Assembly: GCA_021234155.1 (NCBI GenBank)
Contig: JAJEKV010000031.1
Location: 13,013,748-13,077,747, forward strand
Origin: Isoetes taiwanensis
Taxonomy: Eukaryota; Streptophyta; Lycopodiopsida; Isoetales; Isoetaceae
Length of the DNA: 64,000 bases
Direction of reading: 5' to 3'
The first letter of the stretch is position 1. Each line of letters begins with the position of its first letter. Positions 35,933-45,599 of this stretch are shown piece after piece. The position numbers and the translations under genes are program-made. The notes below the pieces were generated by a model that did no database searches, was not told the DNA's origin, and was given only the letters and a program-made list of their open reading frames with translations.

Positions 35933-36268
35933 GTCGCATGCGACGTCACGTCGTAAACATCCACCTGGCGAGACACCTGTCGTCCACCAGGCGCCCAAGC
36001 CCACCTGGCGAGACAGATGGGCCAAGCACTGTACGTCGCATGCGACGCGACGTCGCAAGCGTCCACCTGGCGTGACACCTGTCGTCCACCTGGCGCAAGC
36101 GTCCACCTGGCATGACAGATCTGCCACGTCACGGTGTCAGACGTCGCACCACACGTCGCATGCGACGTGTCTGCGACGTGACGTCGCATTGACGTCGCAT
36201 GGTGACGTTATTTGCGACGTCACGTCGCACAGACGTCGCAAGCCCACGTCGCTAAATGTCCATTCTCT
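35932..36268. repeat. CG-rich region of GTCGCATGCGAC palindromes and CCACCTGGCG repeats
   Basis: The dyad GTCGCATGCGAC is at 35934, 36036 and 36157, with partial copies at 36184-36235. Between them CCACCTGGCG or a close variant recurs near 35961, 35981, 36001, 36063, 36087 and 36105. The phrase ending the block, CCCACGTCGCTAAATG with CCATTCTCT (36243-36267), also occurs at 35166-35191, so it flanks the block as a direct repeat. Confidence 0.82.
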
Positions 36269-36399
36269 TGTTGTGTTTACCCCAGTTTTGGTGATTCCGT
36301 CGCGGTGGTGACTACTCTCCCGCGGAATCACTAACCCTCCTGCCCCGTTATCCGTATCCTCCTGCCCCATTATCCGTACCTGACAGGCTCCATTTTATA

Positions 36400-36640
36400 C
36401 CTTCCGGTGGAATCACATCTGCAAAATACTGCTAGATGGAATCACCACCTTTTTATTCTACGCGACAGAATCACATGGAATTGATCCTGCCGGGTGGAAT
36501 CACATAGTAATATTCTCCCCTGTGGAATCACCATATACCGCATTATTCTCCCCCGTGGAATCACCGCGTACGATAATATTCTTCAATATTCTCCCCCGTG
36601 GAATCACTGCGTAGTATATTCCTCAGAAAGGAATCACTTG
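36400..36640 (+). repeat. Array of GGAATCAC sub-terminal boxes
   Basis: GGAATCAC or GAATCAC occurs about eight times at ~25-40 bp spacing (near 36411, 36437, 36470, 36499, 36525, 36556, 36600, 36629), often preceded by ATTCTCCCCCGT. Reverse-complement copies (GTGATTCT, GCGATTCC) lie near the right end at 37817-37880. Clustered sub-terminal boxes in opposite orientation at the two ends are typical transposase-binding arrays of DNA transposons. Confidence 0.75.
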
Positions 36641-37432
36641 GAGACCTTTGAATCTGTAATAACTGCAGGCAGGGAGGAAAAATTGACAGATGGTTCAATC
36701 CTTGTAGAAGTTTATGCCTGATTCCATAAAAAATGGTTGAGGATGGTTTAAGCGAAGCCTATGTTACTTGAAGATCATGAATGAAATTAATACTAAAACC
36801 AATGGTGCAAAAAAACATGCTCGGCTACTCCATTTTGTCTGTGCATGTCAATTGTTATGCTCTGGACTGCCCAGAATTTTTTTAGTTGGGGATTTGAACT
36901 CCTTGCCAATATCGACAATGCTCTTTTCATGCAAGGCCTACCCTTTGAGTCCAATATGAGTAGAGAAAACTGCCCTGCAAGCATGAAATAAACCCAAGTG
37001 TTTTGATTAGGCTAAAATTGTTATGAAGGTTCCGATGCTACTGCTGAATCCAGCTCTAGCAGGGAATTTCATGTTTTGATGAAAAAGACCCAAATTGTCT
37101 ATCGTGGAAGATGACAGTGAGGAAGAAGAGGCTTCCTCTTCAGAATTGAACAGAAACAGAGCCCAAACAAAGGAGCCCAAACAAAGGAGAAAAACATACA
37201 CAAATTTGACCTTGTTCCGTTTTCTTCAGAATTGAACAGAAACAAAGCCCAAACAAAGGAGAAAAACATACACAGATTCTAGATGTTAGGAATCATCCAA
37301 TGCAGACTGGAAAAGTACTCGAGGCTGAGAAAACGGCTCTAGAGAAAGGTAAAACAAAGGAATTGAAGGGCAAAGCAGATTTTGTGCTGCAACCAGCCTG
37401 TTCTAACCCCAGAAAATAGACCTCTTCTAGAC

Positions 37433-37751
37433 CCCAGCCTGTTCTAACGCCATCTATGGATGGAGCAAGCCCTCCTTACTTCCATCATAGCCGCAACAGT
37501 TGCAAAACCTCCCGAAGATAGCTTGGCGCCTTTTGCCTGGAAAACAAGTGAAAAAATGGTAGCCAAATATGTTTACGGCCGCTGTATGTGCTTCCCCAAG
37601 CACCGTTTCCAGGCGATTCCCCAAGCTCAGGGTCTTTTACCTCTGGCCCAACGCATTTCTTCAACCCCAGCCTGTTCTAACGCCATCTATGGATGGAACA
37701 ACCCCTCCTTACTTCCGCCATAGCCGCAGCAGCTACAAAACCTTCCGAAGA
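37433..37751 (+). repeat. ~85-bp direct repeat, two copies 230 bp apart
   Basis: AGCCTGTTCTAACGCCATCT followed by ATGGATGGA is at ~37436 and again at ~37670. The match runs on through CCTCCTTACTTCC and CATAGCCGCA to CCCGAAGA/TTCCGAAGA. A second pair of shorter direct repeats (CCCAAACAAAGGAGAAAAAC) lies just upstream at ~37170-37270. Both are inside the 1.73 kb element. Confidence 0.85.
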
Positions 37752-38009
37752 ACATGACGTAATAAATTTGAATTTTTTGCTTGGGATATTCCACCGGGCG
37801 GAATCAATTATGGATGGTGATTCTGTCGCGTGGAATAAAATGGCGGTGATTCTATTCGGCGGAATTGGAGGTTGCGATTCCGTCGGAAGGTATTAAATGA
37901 AGCTGTCAGGTACGGAAAATGGGACCTCCGGAACGGATCCCGTTCCTGGAGGGCCTGTGATTCTGCGGGAGAATATTTACCGCAACGGAATCACCAAAAC
38001 CGGGGTAAA

Positions 38010-38610
38010 GCTATTTCACCCGCATTATAGGGAAAAAATAGGGTGCCTATGGGAAACATTAATGGCAACGAATAATGAATGCCACCTCATGTGATGTCAA
38101 TAGAATAGGTACCGCATTCCCACATGAGATGGTTTATAGTCAATATTGATCCTTGAATAAAAACGGGAAGGAGAAATCTTAAAATTCTTTGCAATTAATG
38201 AAGGGCAATTAATGGCACCAATTTTATGGCACGTGTGAAGAAAAATCAAAGAAAGAACACTTAAAAAATATCACATTTTAATATTTGAATGACACGCTAT
38301 CTCTACATATACAATACAAGATACAAGAAATTTATAGCGGCGGGCCGCCGCTAACATTTCTTTAGTTTCAAGCCTCTAAATAGTTCCAATTTATCATAAG
38401 CTCCAAGCCTTCTTTGGAGAAGATTTATTAGATGATAGCAAATATTACCAGCCTTGTAATACAATAACTATACTTTAACCAACTAAGAGGAAAAACATCC
38501 AGGATTTGAACCTGTGTTCTTGCCATATCTTTTGGTGCCCATGGGATAAAAAGTATTGCTTTTACTTACCATGGACTCTTCACTTATCCACTCTCTTCAC
38601 TTTATTTATT
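38010..38610. other. Gap without gene
   Basis: AT-rich DNA. A tRNA-type B-box word on the minus strand (GGTTCAAATCC, 38507-38517) has no convincing A box at the right distance. Nothing else is recognisable. Confidence 0.4.
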
Positions 38611-38617
38611 CCACCCA

Positions 38618-38985
38618 GTGATTGTTAATGGATTTTGAGCTTCGATGGGGGATACCCGAATTCGGTAACCTAACCATCAAACACCTGCTGCGGTGAATAT
38701 TTTGTACATCTAGTGCTAGTCAGTGGGTTGTGAACTTTGAATGGAGATGCCCTAATTCAAAAGTCTGGCCACTAGACCAACACCCATGCACACATGCACG
38801 CACGCACGCACTCATTGCACCCAACGACAGCCAGTGGGTTTTGAGCTTCGACGGGGGACACCCCAAGTTGATAGCCTAACCACTAAACAGCAGCTACAGT
38901 GAATTTTCTGACATCCAGTGGTAGTCAATGGGTTGTAACTTCGAAAGGGGATACCCTGATTCAAACTGACCACTAGGCCAATACT
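38618..38985 (-). repeat. Four tRNA-like modules in tandem (tRNA-derived SINE-like dimer, two copies)
   Basis: Read on the minus strand, four ~70-bp modules (38618-38690, 38719-38784, 38830-38898, 38922-38984) each have an A-box-like word followed by a B-box-like word and a C-rich tail. A-box words are TGATGGTTAGG, TGGTCTAGTGG, TTTAGTGGTTAGG and TGGCCTAGTGG; B-box-like words are CATCGAAGCTC, CATTCAAAGTT, CGTCGAAGCTC and TTTCGAAGTTA. Modules 1 and 3 are most alike, as are 2 and 4, so the structure is a duplicated heterodimer. An (ACGC)n microsatellite (38790-38812) separates the two dimers. RNA polymerase III origin is inferred. Confidence 0.5.
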
Positions 38986-39291
38986 GCAATGATACATCTT
39001 GTTATTTCTTAGTCCATATATTTGTTCTTCTCTCCAACCCCTCCAATCCCACTTTGCTATTTTTTTCAGTGGCAAAGCAGCAGACTATTTATCCCATGGG
39101 CTGTAGGGAAAGAATTATTCATAACTCGTACCTTATTACCGAAGAAGCTTCTAAACTAGTCACTTCTTCTTTTTTGGGAACAAAAGGGGTGTACCTTAGG
39201 TACCTTATTGACTAAGAGGTTCAATGACTTGCGTATCCTCCATATATACACCAAATGCAAATAATGGTTTGAGTGAAAAGGATATACCTTC

Positions 39292-40322
39292 TTAGCAAAG
39301 GAGTTCTTTATAGACCACATTTGTCATTTGCCTTGCTGTGCTTTTGGGGCTAGAGAGGATAAGTGCATCTTCCCTTTTGCGTATTCGTATAAGAGCCATA
39401 TAGAGGTGCCCATGTGCAAAAACATTTGTACGTAAGTCAAGTACAATGCGATCCAATTTAGTCCTTGACAACTGTTGAAAGTGGTTGAGTATGCCAGTCG
39501 AAGAGGCATTTGGCGCCTGTGGATGGTCCATGGCCGATTCTCAGGTTGGTAGAAGAAATCTGCTCTAGAAATTGGATATACACATGTATTTAGTGCACCC
39601 AACACCCTTACCATTACAAATTTCGAATGCATCGATTCAATTATCACACTTGCATTCTTGAAGAGACCCTTTTCTATATCAAGTCGTTTCATAATATGGC
39701 ATATTGCTCCTACCTTAAATGTTAGTTCGTGATCAGGAATCCCAGAATGCGTGAAGTTGTTGAAAAAATCCGATGTTGCATTGGGATGGTCGTGAATGAC
39801 TTCCTCTTGTTCGCTAATATTACCGTGACTGTAGTATTTCTTATTATCGCTAGGGACTTTAATTAGTAAACCTTCGTTGAAGTTGGTGACATTCTTGTTG
39901 ATGGGTGCTAGTGATGCTCTACTTTCACATTCACTCAGATTTTTCAGGATATTCAGCAAATAGAGAAAGTGCTCAGCCTTTGCAATATTAGTAGTTATAT
40001 TAAAAATATTCAGTGATAGTGTTATCTTTTTCCAATTCTCTCTTATATTGTCAACAAACCATATGAGCTGGGCATCTTCTGCATTTCGTATCGGTTGATG
40101 TAATCTTAGTACATGAAAGCTTTGCCATAGCAGCGACGATTTTATGGATGCCTTAATCACAGCGGACTTCCCTCCTCCTTTTATGACAGGCACTACTTGC
40201 CTGAAATCCCCAGCTGCTATAAAATGCTTTCCCCAAATGGTAGGTTATTTCTATATAACTCTTGTAATAAGTAGTTCCCACTTTCTATCACGGCTTTATT
40301 GGCCATGGGAAACTCATCCCTA
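39292..40322 (-). pseudogene. PIF1-like helicase fragment (Helitron-type or PIF1)
   Basis: The minus strand reads DEFPMANKAVIESGNYLLQE (40.3 kb), HFIAAGDFRQVVPVIKGGGK (40.2 kb), VLRLHQPIRNAEDAQ, then after ~170 residues FKVGAICHIMKRLDIEKGL, PLRLAYSTTFNSCQGL and, in another frame, LDRIVLDLRTNVFAHGHLYM. These are the Walker B (DE.PM), GDFRQ.LPV, N.R, and C-terminal SFN..QG and VFAHGQLY.A.SR motifs of PIF1 5'-3' DNA helicases. Walker A is missing upstream and two frame changes are needed. The FAHG..Y box is common in the helicase part of Helitron Rep-Hel proteins; no Rep domain is seen, so Helitron is only likely. Confidence 0.75.
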
Positions 40323-40329
40323 TGGCCTT

Positions 40330-40780
40330 TGCTTCAATGAGTAGCTGAGCTACTTCAGAATTGCATTCCAAAAGTGAGTATAAGCCTGTGTTATTTTCTG
40401 TGAAAGGGATTTAGAAGAGCGAGTGCATTGTTCGACCTCCTGTCATGAACCTATGCGAGAACAAGGAAAATATGCAAAAAATACGCAAGAAATACGGAAG
40501 AAATACGCCGAGATCGGCAAAGAATCTGATATATGAATAGGAATCAGGAGTACAATGGCCCGAAGGCAAGCAGGAACACGAGACAGATGCCTAGAAGGCT
40601 CAAGACTGGCATTGAACCGGAATGGTTGGACAAGAAGGAGGTGCCTCCTTATAAATCTAGGCCAACGATCAGGATCGCGCCACTCCAATGAATGAGATCG
40701 CGCCAAGTGTTGCGCATGCATTTAGGTTCTATAATATTCTAGAACCACCTGGAGATAATGAGGAAGACGTGAAGGAATGT
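40330..40780. other. Gap without recognisable gene
   Basis: The sequence includes a purine-rich run of AATACG words (40470-40510). A minus-strand frame at 40443-40721 has no family resemblance. I see no LTR boundary here. Confidence 0.35.
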
Positions 40781-40791
40781 CTTCAACAAAT

Positions 40792-40868
40792 ATTGGTAGC
40801 GCACTTGGCACGGGTGTGTGACTCGCAACTGGAAAGTTATGAGTTCAAATCCTGTTTTATGCAACTAC
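40792..40868 (+). repeat. tRNA-like sequence (SINE head or tRNA pseudogene)
   Basis: TTGGTAGCGCACTTGGCACG (A-box-like, TGGTAGCGCACTTGG) is followed ~40 bases later by GAGTTCAAATCC (B-box consensus GWTCRANNC). The spacing fits a tRNA, but the acceptor ends do not pair convincingly. A Pol III-derived repeat is more likely than a working tRNA gene. Confidence 0.45.
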
Positions 40869-40961
40869 CCTTTTGCATCCGTGTGACGACCATCTTTTGT
40901 ACATACGAGTATAATGTTCATATGATACGAATATCCGTATGGTCGTCAAACCATCCCCCTC

Positions 40962-41265
40962 CTACGACGGCGACGAGTCCTTGGAGATGGGGCCAGAGTA
41001 CTCAAACTTGGCTTGTTCGGGTAACGTCGGTGAAACTTCGCAATTTTTAGTCAGATTCTCAGCAGGCTCCCAGGTTCTACTACTTGGCGAGTAACCTTCC
41101 CAATCGACAAAGTAATACAATCGTTGACGCAGAAACTTGGAGTCCAGAATTTCTCGAACCTCGAACTCCTCATGAACATCAATCTCGGCAGGTGGTGAAG
41201 GTTGAGGTACTCGATCTGGAAATGGATTCGCCATATAGGGTTCCAACAAAGACACATGGAACACT
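40962..41265 (-). pseudogene. Ty3/gypsy polyprotein C-terminus with chromodomain (minus strand)
   Basis: The minus strand reads VFHVSLLEPYMANPFPDRVP, then EEFEVREILDSKFLRQRLYY and VDWEGYSPSSRTWEPAENL. This is the end of a chromovirus Pol: the post-integrase HVS.L.PY motif followed by a chromodomain (Y.V..IL.S......Y.V.W.GY....TWEP..NL). It comes from a different gypsy family than the plus-strand element that follows and is truncated at both sides, about 100 bp from it. Confidence 0.85.
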
Positions 41266-41362
41266 ACAAGAAAGTCTCCTTCACGGTCCCAGATAAGTCT
41301 ACTAGTACCATGGGAGCTGTCCGAGACATTCTTCAAGCAATCCCAAAGAGGCTCATAAGCAG

Positions 41363-41830
41363 TTGCCCAGGGACAAAGCTTGTTACCGGTGTTTTCGACC
41401 AGGATACCATATGACGGACTGTCCCTATATTACCCAGGCTGCCCAAGCTGCGCTTGCCGAGATGGACTGGGAGGCTTGTGACCCGAAAAGTGTTGCTGAG
41501 GACGAGGCACCAGACTATATCCAAGGTGAGTCTCATATTTATGCCGCTATTGAGATCGGACAAGCAGATAGTTAACCTTCTGTCATCTCCACGGTTGGTC
41601 AAGTAGACTATAAACCCTTTATCATTCTCATGGATATGGGTAGCACACATAATTTTGCCTCCCATAGAATGACAGAAGTTTTGCAGCTCACTACCTTGAA
41701 GTCAAAGCCATGTCCAATCACGCTGGCTAGTGGGGCCATGCGTCACACAAAGGGTCATCGCATCAATTTGAACATTCAGTTGCCAGGAGCACCCATTGCC
41801 CTAGGGGCCGAGATCATGGACATTGGCTGA
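41363..41830 (+). pseudogene. Gypsy gag zinc knuckle and aspartic protease
   Basis: ACYRCFRPGYHMTDCP is a CCHC knuckle (C-x2-C-x4-H-x4-C) that binds genomic RNA in Gag. About 80 residues later, after a stop and frame change, the protease appears as MDMGSTHNFASHRM. The family active site is D-[ST]-G-[AST]-T-H; here the Ser/Thr after Asp is Met, so the copy may be inactive. Confidence 0.82.
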
Positions 41831-42852
41831 TATGACCTTATTGTTTGCCGTAAAGGCAAACATTTATAGTGGGAAGCGACAAGTTACCTTCAATGCAGCC
41901 AATGGAGCCTGGGTGACCATAGCAGGTAAACCAGTTATTCCAATTATGCAGTGCATCTCATTACGTCACTTGGATAGGGCTATCAAGAAGTCTCGGGTTG
42001 TTTGCCTCATTCGGCTTGCTTCAGTAGATGCCAAGTCCAAACAAGATGAAGTTATTGATAGCTTGCCCCCAGCAATAGCGGATGTTCTTCAGGAATACCA
42101 CGACCTCTTTCTAGACGAAATTCATCGATTGCCACCTTTTAGAGGCGTGGAATGTGAAATTACCTTAGAACCAGGCACCAAGCCTATTAGTAAGTCTCCA
42201 TACAGAATGAGTACCCCTAACGGAGCTCAAGAAACAGTTGCAAGAGCTTCTTAAATTGGGCTTCATTCGGCCAAGTATGTCACCTTTTGGCGCCCCAATT
42301 CTCTTTGTAAAGAAGAAGGATGACACTTTGAGAATGTGCATTGATTATCGCCAACTTAATAAGCATACCATCAAGAATTGGTATGCCTTACCGCGTGCTG
42401 ATGATCTAATGGATCAGTTACAAGGGGCCAAGTATTTTACGAAGATTGATCTTCGTTCAGGATATCACCAGATACGCATTAAGGAAGATGACATCCATAA
42501 GTCTGCATTCCGGACACGTTACGTGCATTATGAGTTTACTGTGATGCCATTTGGGTTAATTAATGCTCCAGCCACCTTTATGAGGTTGATGAACGATGTC
42601 TTCCGCGAGTATCTTGATGATTGTGTCATCATATTCTTTGATGATATCCTTGCATACAGTAAGACCCTAGAGGACCATGAGCGCCACCTTCGAATGGCCT
42701 TGCAGAAACTGAGATGCCACCAATTGTACGCCAAGTTTTCCAAGCAGTTTGCAACCACCAAGGCTGACTGCCTGGGACATATTATTTCTACGGAAGGGAT
42801 AGCCACAGATCCCGCTAAGATTGAAGCAGTAAAGTATTGGCCAATGAGCTGA
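41823..42852 (+). pseudogene. Gypsy reverse transcriptase
   Basis: After a linker ending in FRGVECEITLEPGTKPISKS (42130-42200) and one frame change, the RT runs from [20 protein letters not shown] through [48 protein letters not shown] and FFDDILAYS (the Y/F-x-DD catalytic box) to [14 protein letters not shown]. All RT motifs are present, including the three Asp residues. The frame stops four residues into the RNase H linker (KYWP then MS stop). Confidence 0.92.
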
Positions 42853-43705
42853 CGCCCTCTCCAAACATCCATTGGTCACTAGGACGCATTGTAATGCCAT
42901 ATCCACACTTTCCAGTGAGTTTGGTAAGCAGATATGGCAGGCTCTTCCAGCAGATCCAGAATTTCAAGAAATATGGCAACGTCTATCCAAGGAAGCCAGA
43001 ACAGATAAAGAGAGAGAGGCCTTCTGCTATTATAAAAAGGAGGATGATTTCCTTTATTACAAGGATAAATTATGTGTTCCCGAGACCTCAGGAGTTCATA
43101 AGCTCATTCTCCATGATACGCATAACAGTCCTATAGCGGGACATGCAGGATTTATGAAGACCTATTTTAAAATCCGCTCCAACTATTTTTGGCCAAGGAT
43201 GAAGAAACACATTGCCAGATATATTAAGCAATGTCAGATATGTCAGCAAACAAAAGTAGAGCAGTTACGTATCCTGGGGGAATTGCAACCCTTAGATGTG
43301 CCCAATGCCAAATGGGAAGTTATTACCATGGATCTCATCTTGGGGCTTCCGTGCACCATAAGGGGCTTTGATGCTTTAATGGTGGTGGTCGACAAGCTTT
43401 CCAAAATGGCACACTTTTTGCCATGTCGTACCATAGATACCGCATTGGATACTGCCATACTGTTTACGAAGGAGGTCTTTCGCCTTCATGGAATGCCCCA
43501 TACTATTATATCGGATCGGGATCCTAAGTTTGTTAGCGCATTCTGGAAGGATTTCTTCAGCACTATTCAAACTAATCTGGCTATGAGTACCGCTTATCAC
43601 CCACAGACGGATGGCCAAACAGAGCGTACCAATCGCATAATCGAAGACATGCTATGCAATGCAATCACAATGGGTAGATTACATTTATTTGGTGGAATTT
43701 GCCTA
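42850..43705 (+). pseudogene. Gypsy integrase (zinc finger and core)
   Basis: The frame opens with the very end of RNase H (ADALSKHPL), so the RNase H body is missing between RT and here. The HHCC finger is HKLILHDTHNSPIAGHAGF with CQICQQTK; the core has Asp in WEVITMDLI, Asp in IISDRDPKF and Glu in HPQTDGQTERTNR (D,D-35-E type). The integrase would insert cDNA into host DNA. The frame breaks at ~43690, after the catalytic Glu helix. Confidence 0.92.
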
Positions 43706-44379
43706 TAACAGCACTAGAAAGGAGTCCTCAAGGATGTCTCCTTTCATGATCAATTATGGTTATCAATGCCTCATTCCAGACACGTGGCATAACCCGATTT
43801 CCAAGGTGGAAGTATCTCAACAATTGCTTAAAGATATGCAAGCACTAGTCGAAGAAGTTTGGGCATACTTGTTAGCTGCTAGAGATCGACAGAAGAGCCT
43901 TGCCGACCGGCATCAGACACCACGGGGATTTCAGGTTGGTGACTCCGTATGGCTGAAGATTAAGGTAAAGCAAGCAAAACTTAAAATTGGCAATTGTAAG
44001 AAGCTTGGACCCAGATGGGCGGGACCTTTTGAGATAACCGAGAGGATAGGTTCTCAAACCTACCGGTTGAATCTACACGCACATTTGAAGATCCATAAAG
44101 TTTTTCATGTAAATCTTCTCAAGGAACATAATCCAAATCCAAAAGAGATTCGTGACACACCAACACTTCTGGAGATGACCGAGGATCAATTGGAGATTGT
44201 CCCTGAAGCTCTCCTTGATCGCGCATATAAGCAAGCCCCCCCGAACGCAAACCTTGCAATATTTGGTTAAGTGGAAGCACTTACCCACAGAAGACGCAAT
44301 ATGGGTTCTTAAAGCGGATTTGGACAAGACTTACCCGGACTTTATGCGAGAATACCAGGGCCGAACCATTATCGTATGA
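43659..44379 (+). pseudogene. Gypsy integrase C-terminus and chromodomain
   Basis: The reading resumes with FAYNSTRKESSRMSPFMINY, the GPY-like module (KLGPRWAGPFEITERIGSQT) and the KIHKVFHVNLLKEH box. The chromodomain follows, split by a frame change at ~44250: EALLDRAYKQ then TLQYLVKWKHLPTEDAIWVL. Chromodomains direct chromoviruses to particular chromatin. The stop at 44377 is followed by the purine-rich tract. Confidence 0.85.
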
Positions 44380-44408
44380 AGAAAGAAAGAATAGATAGAA
44401 AATTTTGA

Positions 44409-44650
44409 GAGCGTGAATTGGATTTATATAGATATAATTAGAAATATATTAGCGTGAATAATTGATTGCCTGAAATAACACGCCAGGCGTACAGTCTTCC
44501 CGCGAGGTATATCATCTAGGGTATATATGGAAAATATCGTATTTAATGCAATAAATGCTCACAGCTACCTTTTGGAAAATCAGAATTTAGATATTTTATA
44601 TGTCTTTTCCTATTCTCACGGCTAAATTTTCGATAATTAAAATTTGGATT
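44409..44650 (+). repeat. ~240-bp direct repeat, copy 1 (possible gypsy 3' LTR start)
   Basis: It begins GAGCGTGAATTGGATTTATA, includes TTAGCGTGAATAATTGATTG and GGCGTACAGTCTTCCC, and ends GATAATTAAAATTTGGAT. It follows a purine-rich tract downstream of the gypsy coding part, the expected place for a 3' LTR. The LTR reading is an inference because no 5' LTR was seen. Confidence 0.75.
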
Positions 44651-45195
44651 CATTTAATGTTCGAAGGCCTTTCATTTACAATGGAGCCCGAAGGCTTAAA
44701 ATCAGATACCGAAGGCTTTTCACAGTATTTTGTACAAAAAAAGGCCCGAAGCATGACCATAACATTTTTAACCAAAGGAGGTCCGAGAACTGCATCACTT
44801 CTCCTCTTCAATGTCTGCAAGAAAGTTAGAATAGAACAAAAAAAGTACGAAAAGGAAATAAAAACAAACATGCAAACCTAAGTACTCCGCAAGCCATGTC
44901 AAAAAAAATTTGAAGTCCCGTTCTTCCTCTGAATCTTCTTCTTCTTCTTCTTCCTCAGACTCTTCCTCAGGCAATTCATTCTCTGTTTCAAAATCAAGCC
45001 AAAGTCAGGAATTCTTGTGAATCATGCTCTGATTCTTCTACTTCTTATTCCTCTTCATCCTCTGAGTTGGAATCAGAGGATTGCTGCAAAAAAAACTGCA
45101 ATGGGGGGAATTCAACCCGAGGTCTTTTTGAAGAGACCTCGGATTCTTCATGAAGAAGCTCCGCTGCAGACGCCGAACGCTTCATGGCTTGGGCA
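44651..45195 (-). pseudogene. Acidic, Ser/Glu-rich coding-like remnant between the direct repeats
   Basis: The minus strand from 45186 reads MKRSASAAELLHEESEVSSK with a basic RPR patch, then LQQSSDSNSEDEEE, and in shifted frames a Glu run (from CTTCTTCTTCTTCTTCCTC at 44938-44960) and FFLTWLAEYL. This looks like a small nuclear-type acidic protein or transposon-encoded disordered region. I do not recognise it. Confidence 0.35.
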
Positions 45196-45420
45196 GAGCG
45201 TGAATTGGATTTATATAGGCATAATTCGAAATATATTAGCGTGAATAATTGATTGCTTGAAATAACATGCCAGGCGTACGGTCTTCCCACCAGGTATAGC
45301 ATCTAGGGTATATATGGAGAATAAATTCTCACGGCCACCATTTGAAAAATCAGAATTTAGATATTTTATATGCCTTTTCGTACTTTGACAGCAAAATTTT
45401 TGATAATTAAAATTTGGATA
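45196..45420 (+). repeat. ~230-bp direct repeat, copy 2
   Basis: Same sequence as 44409-44650 with scattered substitutions and a ~20-bp internal deletion after GGTATATATGGA. The two copies are in the same orientation, 545 bp apart. This could be a solo LTR or the far LTR of a small LTR-bounded unit. Confidence 0.85.
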
Positions 45421-45599
45421 TATTTTACAGATCATTTCCTTGTTGTTTAAGTTCATTACATTATTATTATTAAATTAAACCTATTTCCAAGGAATGTCGT
45501 GCTTTTAAATGATTTGATTTACCTCTACATATTCCATAAATGTACATACTTTTCTTATGGTATATAATTATTTTCTACTCGTTGACTAAAAAGGGTGCA

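Larger units (their letters stand above)
36276..38009. mobile_element. 1.73 kb inverted-repeat element with sub-terminal GGAATCAC boxes
   Basis: The left end TTTACCCCAGTTTTGGTGAT followed by TCCGTCGCGG (36276) matches the right end in reverse complement (TTTACCCCGGTTTTGGTGAT read inward from 38009). The similarity extends over ~53 bp including CTCCCGCGGAATCAC. No transposase frame is visible inside, so this looks like a non-autonomous DNA transposon. No clear target duplication was found (flanks TTGTTGTG and GCTATTTC). Confidence 0.72.
41360..44380 (+). mobile_element. Truncated Ty3/gypsy chromovirus (internal part)
   Basis: The plus strand shows gag zinc knuckle, protease, reverse transcriptase, integrase and chromodomain in order, the Ty3/gypsy arrangement. 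Most of gag and the 5' LTR are missing, and nearly all of RNase H is deleted at ~42846. Frame changes occur at ~41822, ~42240, ~42850, ~43690 and ~44250. It is a non-autonomous relic. A purine-rich tract (44380-44404) just after the chromodomain could be the polypurine tract, in which case the repeat starting at ~44407 is the 3' LTR. Confidence 0.9.

Noticed and set aside
35754-36189. Cys/Arg-rich and Tyr/Thr-rich open frames over the ACGT repeats
   Set aside because: Their periodic composition on both strands is a product of the tandem DNA repeat.
38507-38560. tRNA gene on the minus strand with B box GGTTCAAATCC
   Set aside because: No A box at the proper distance and no acceptor-stem pairing that I could find.
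44409-45420. Terminal repeats of a complete small LTR retrotransposon
   Set aside because: No convincing primer-binding site or TG...CA ends, and the interior frame resembles no Gag or Pol; kept only as direct repeats.
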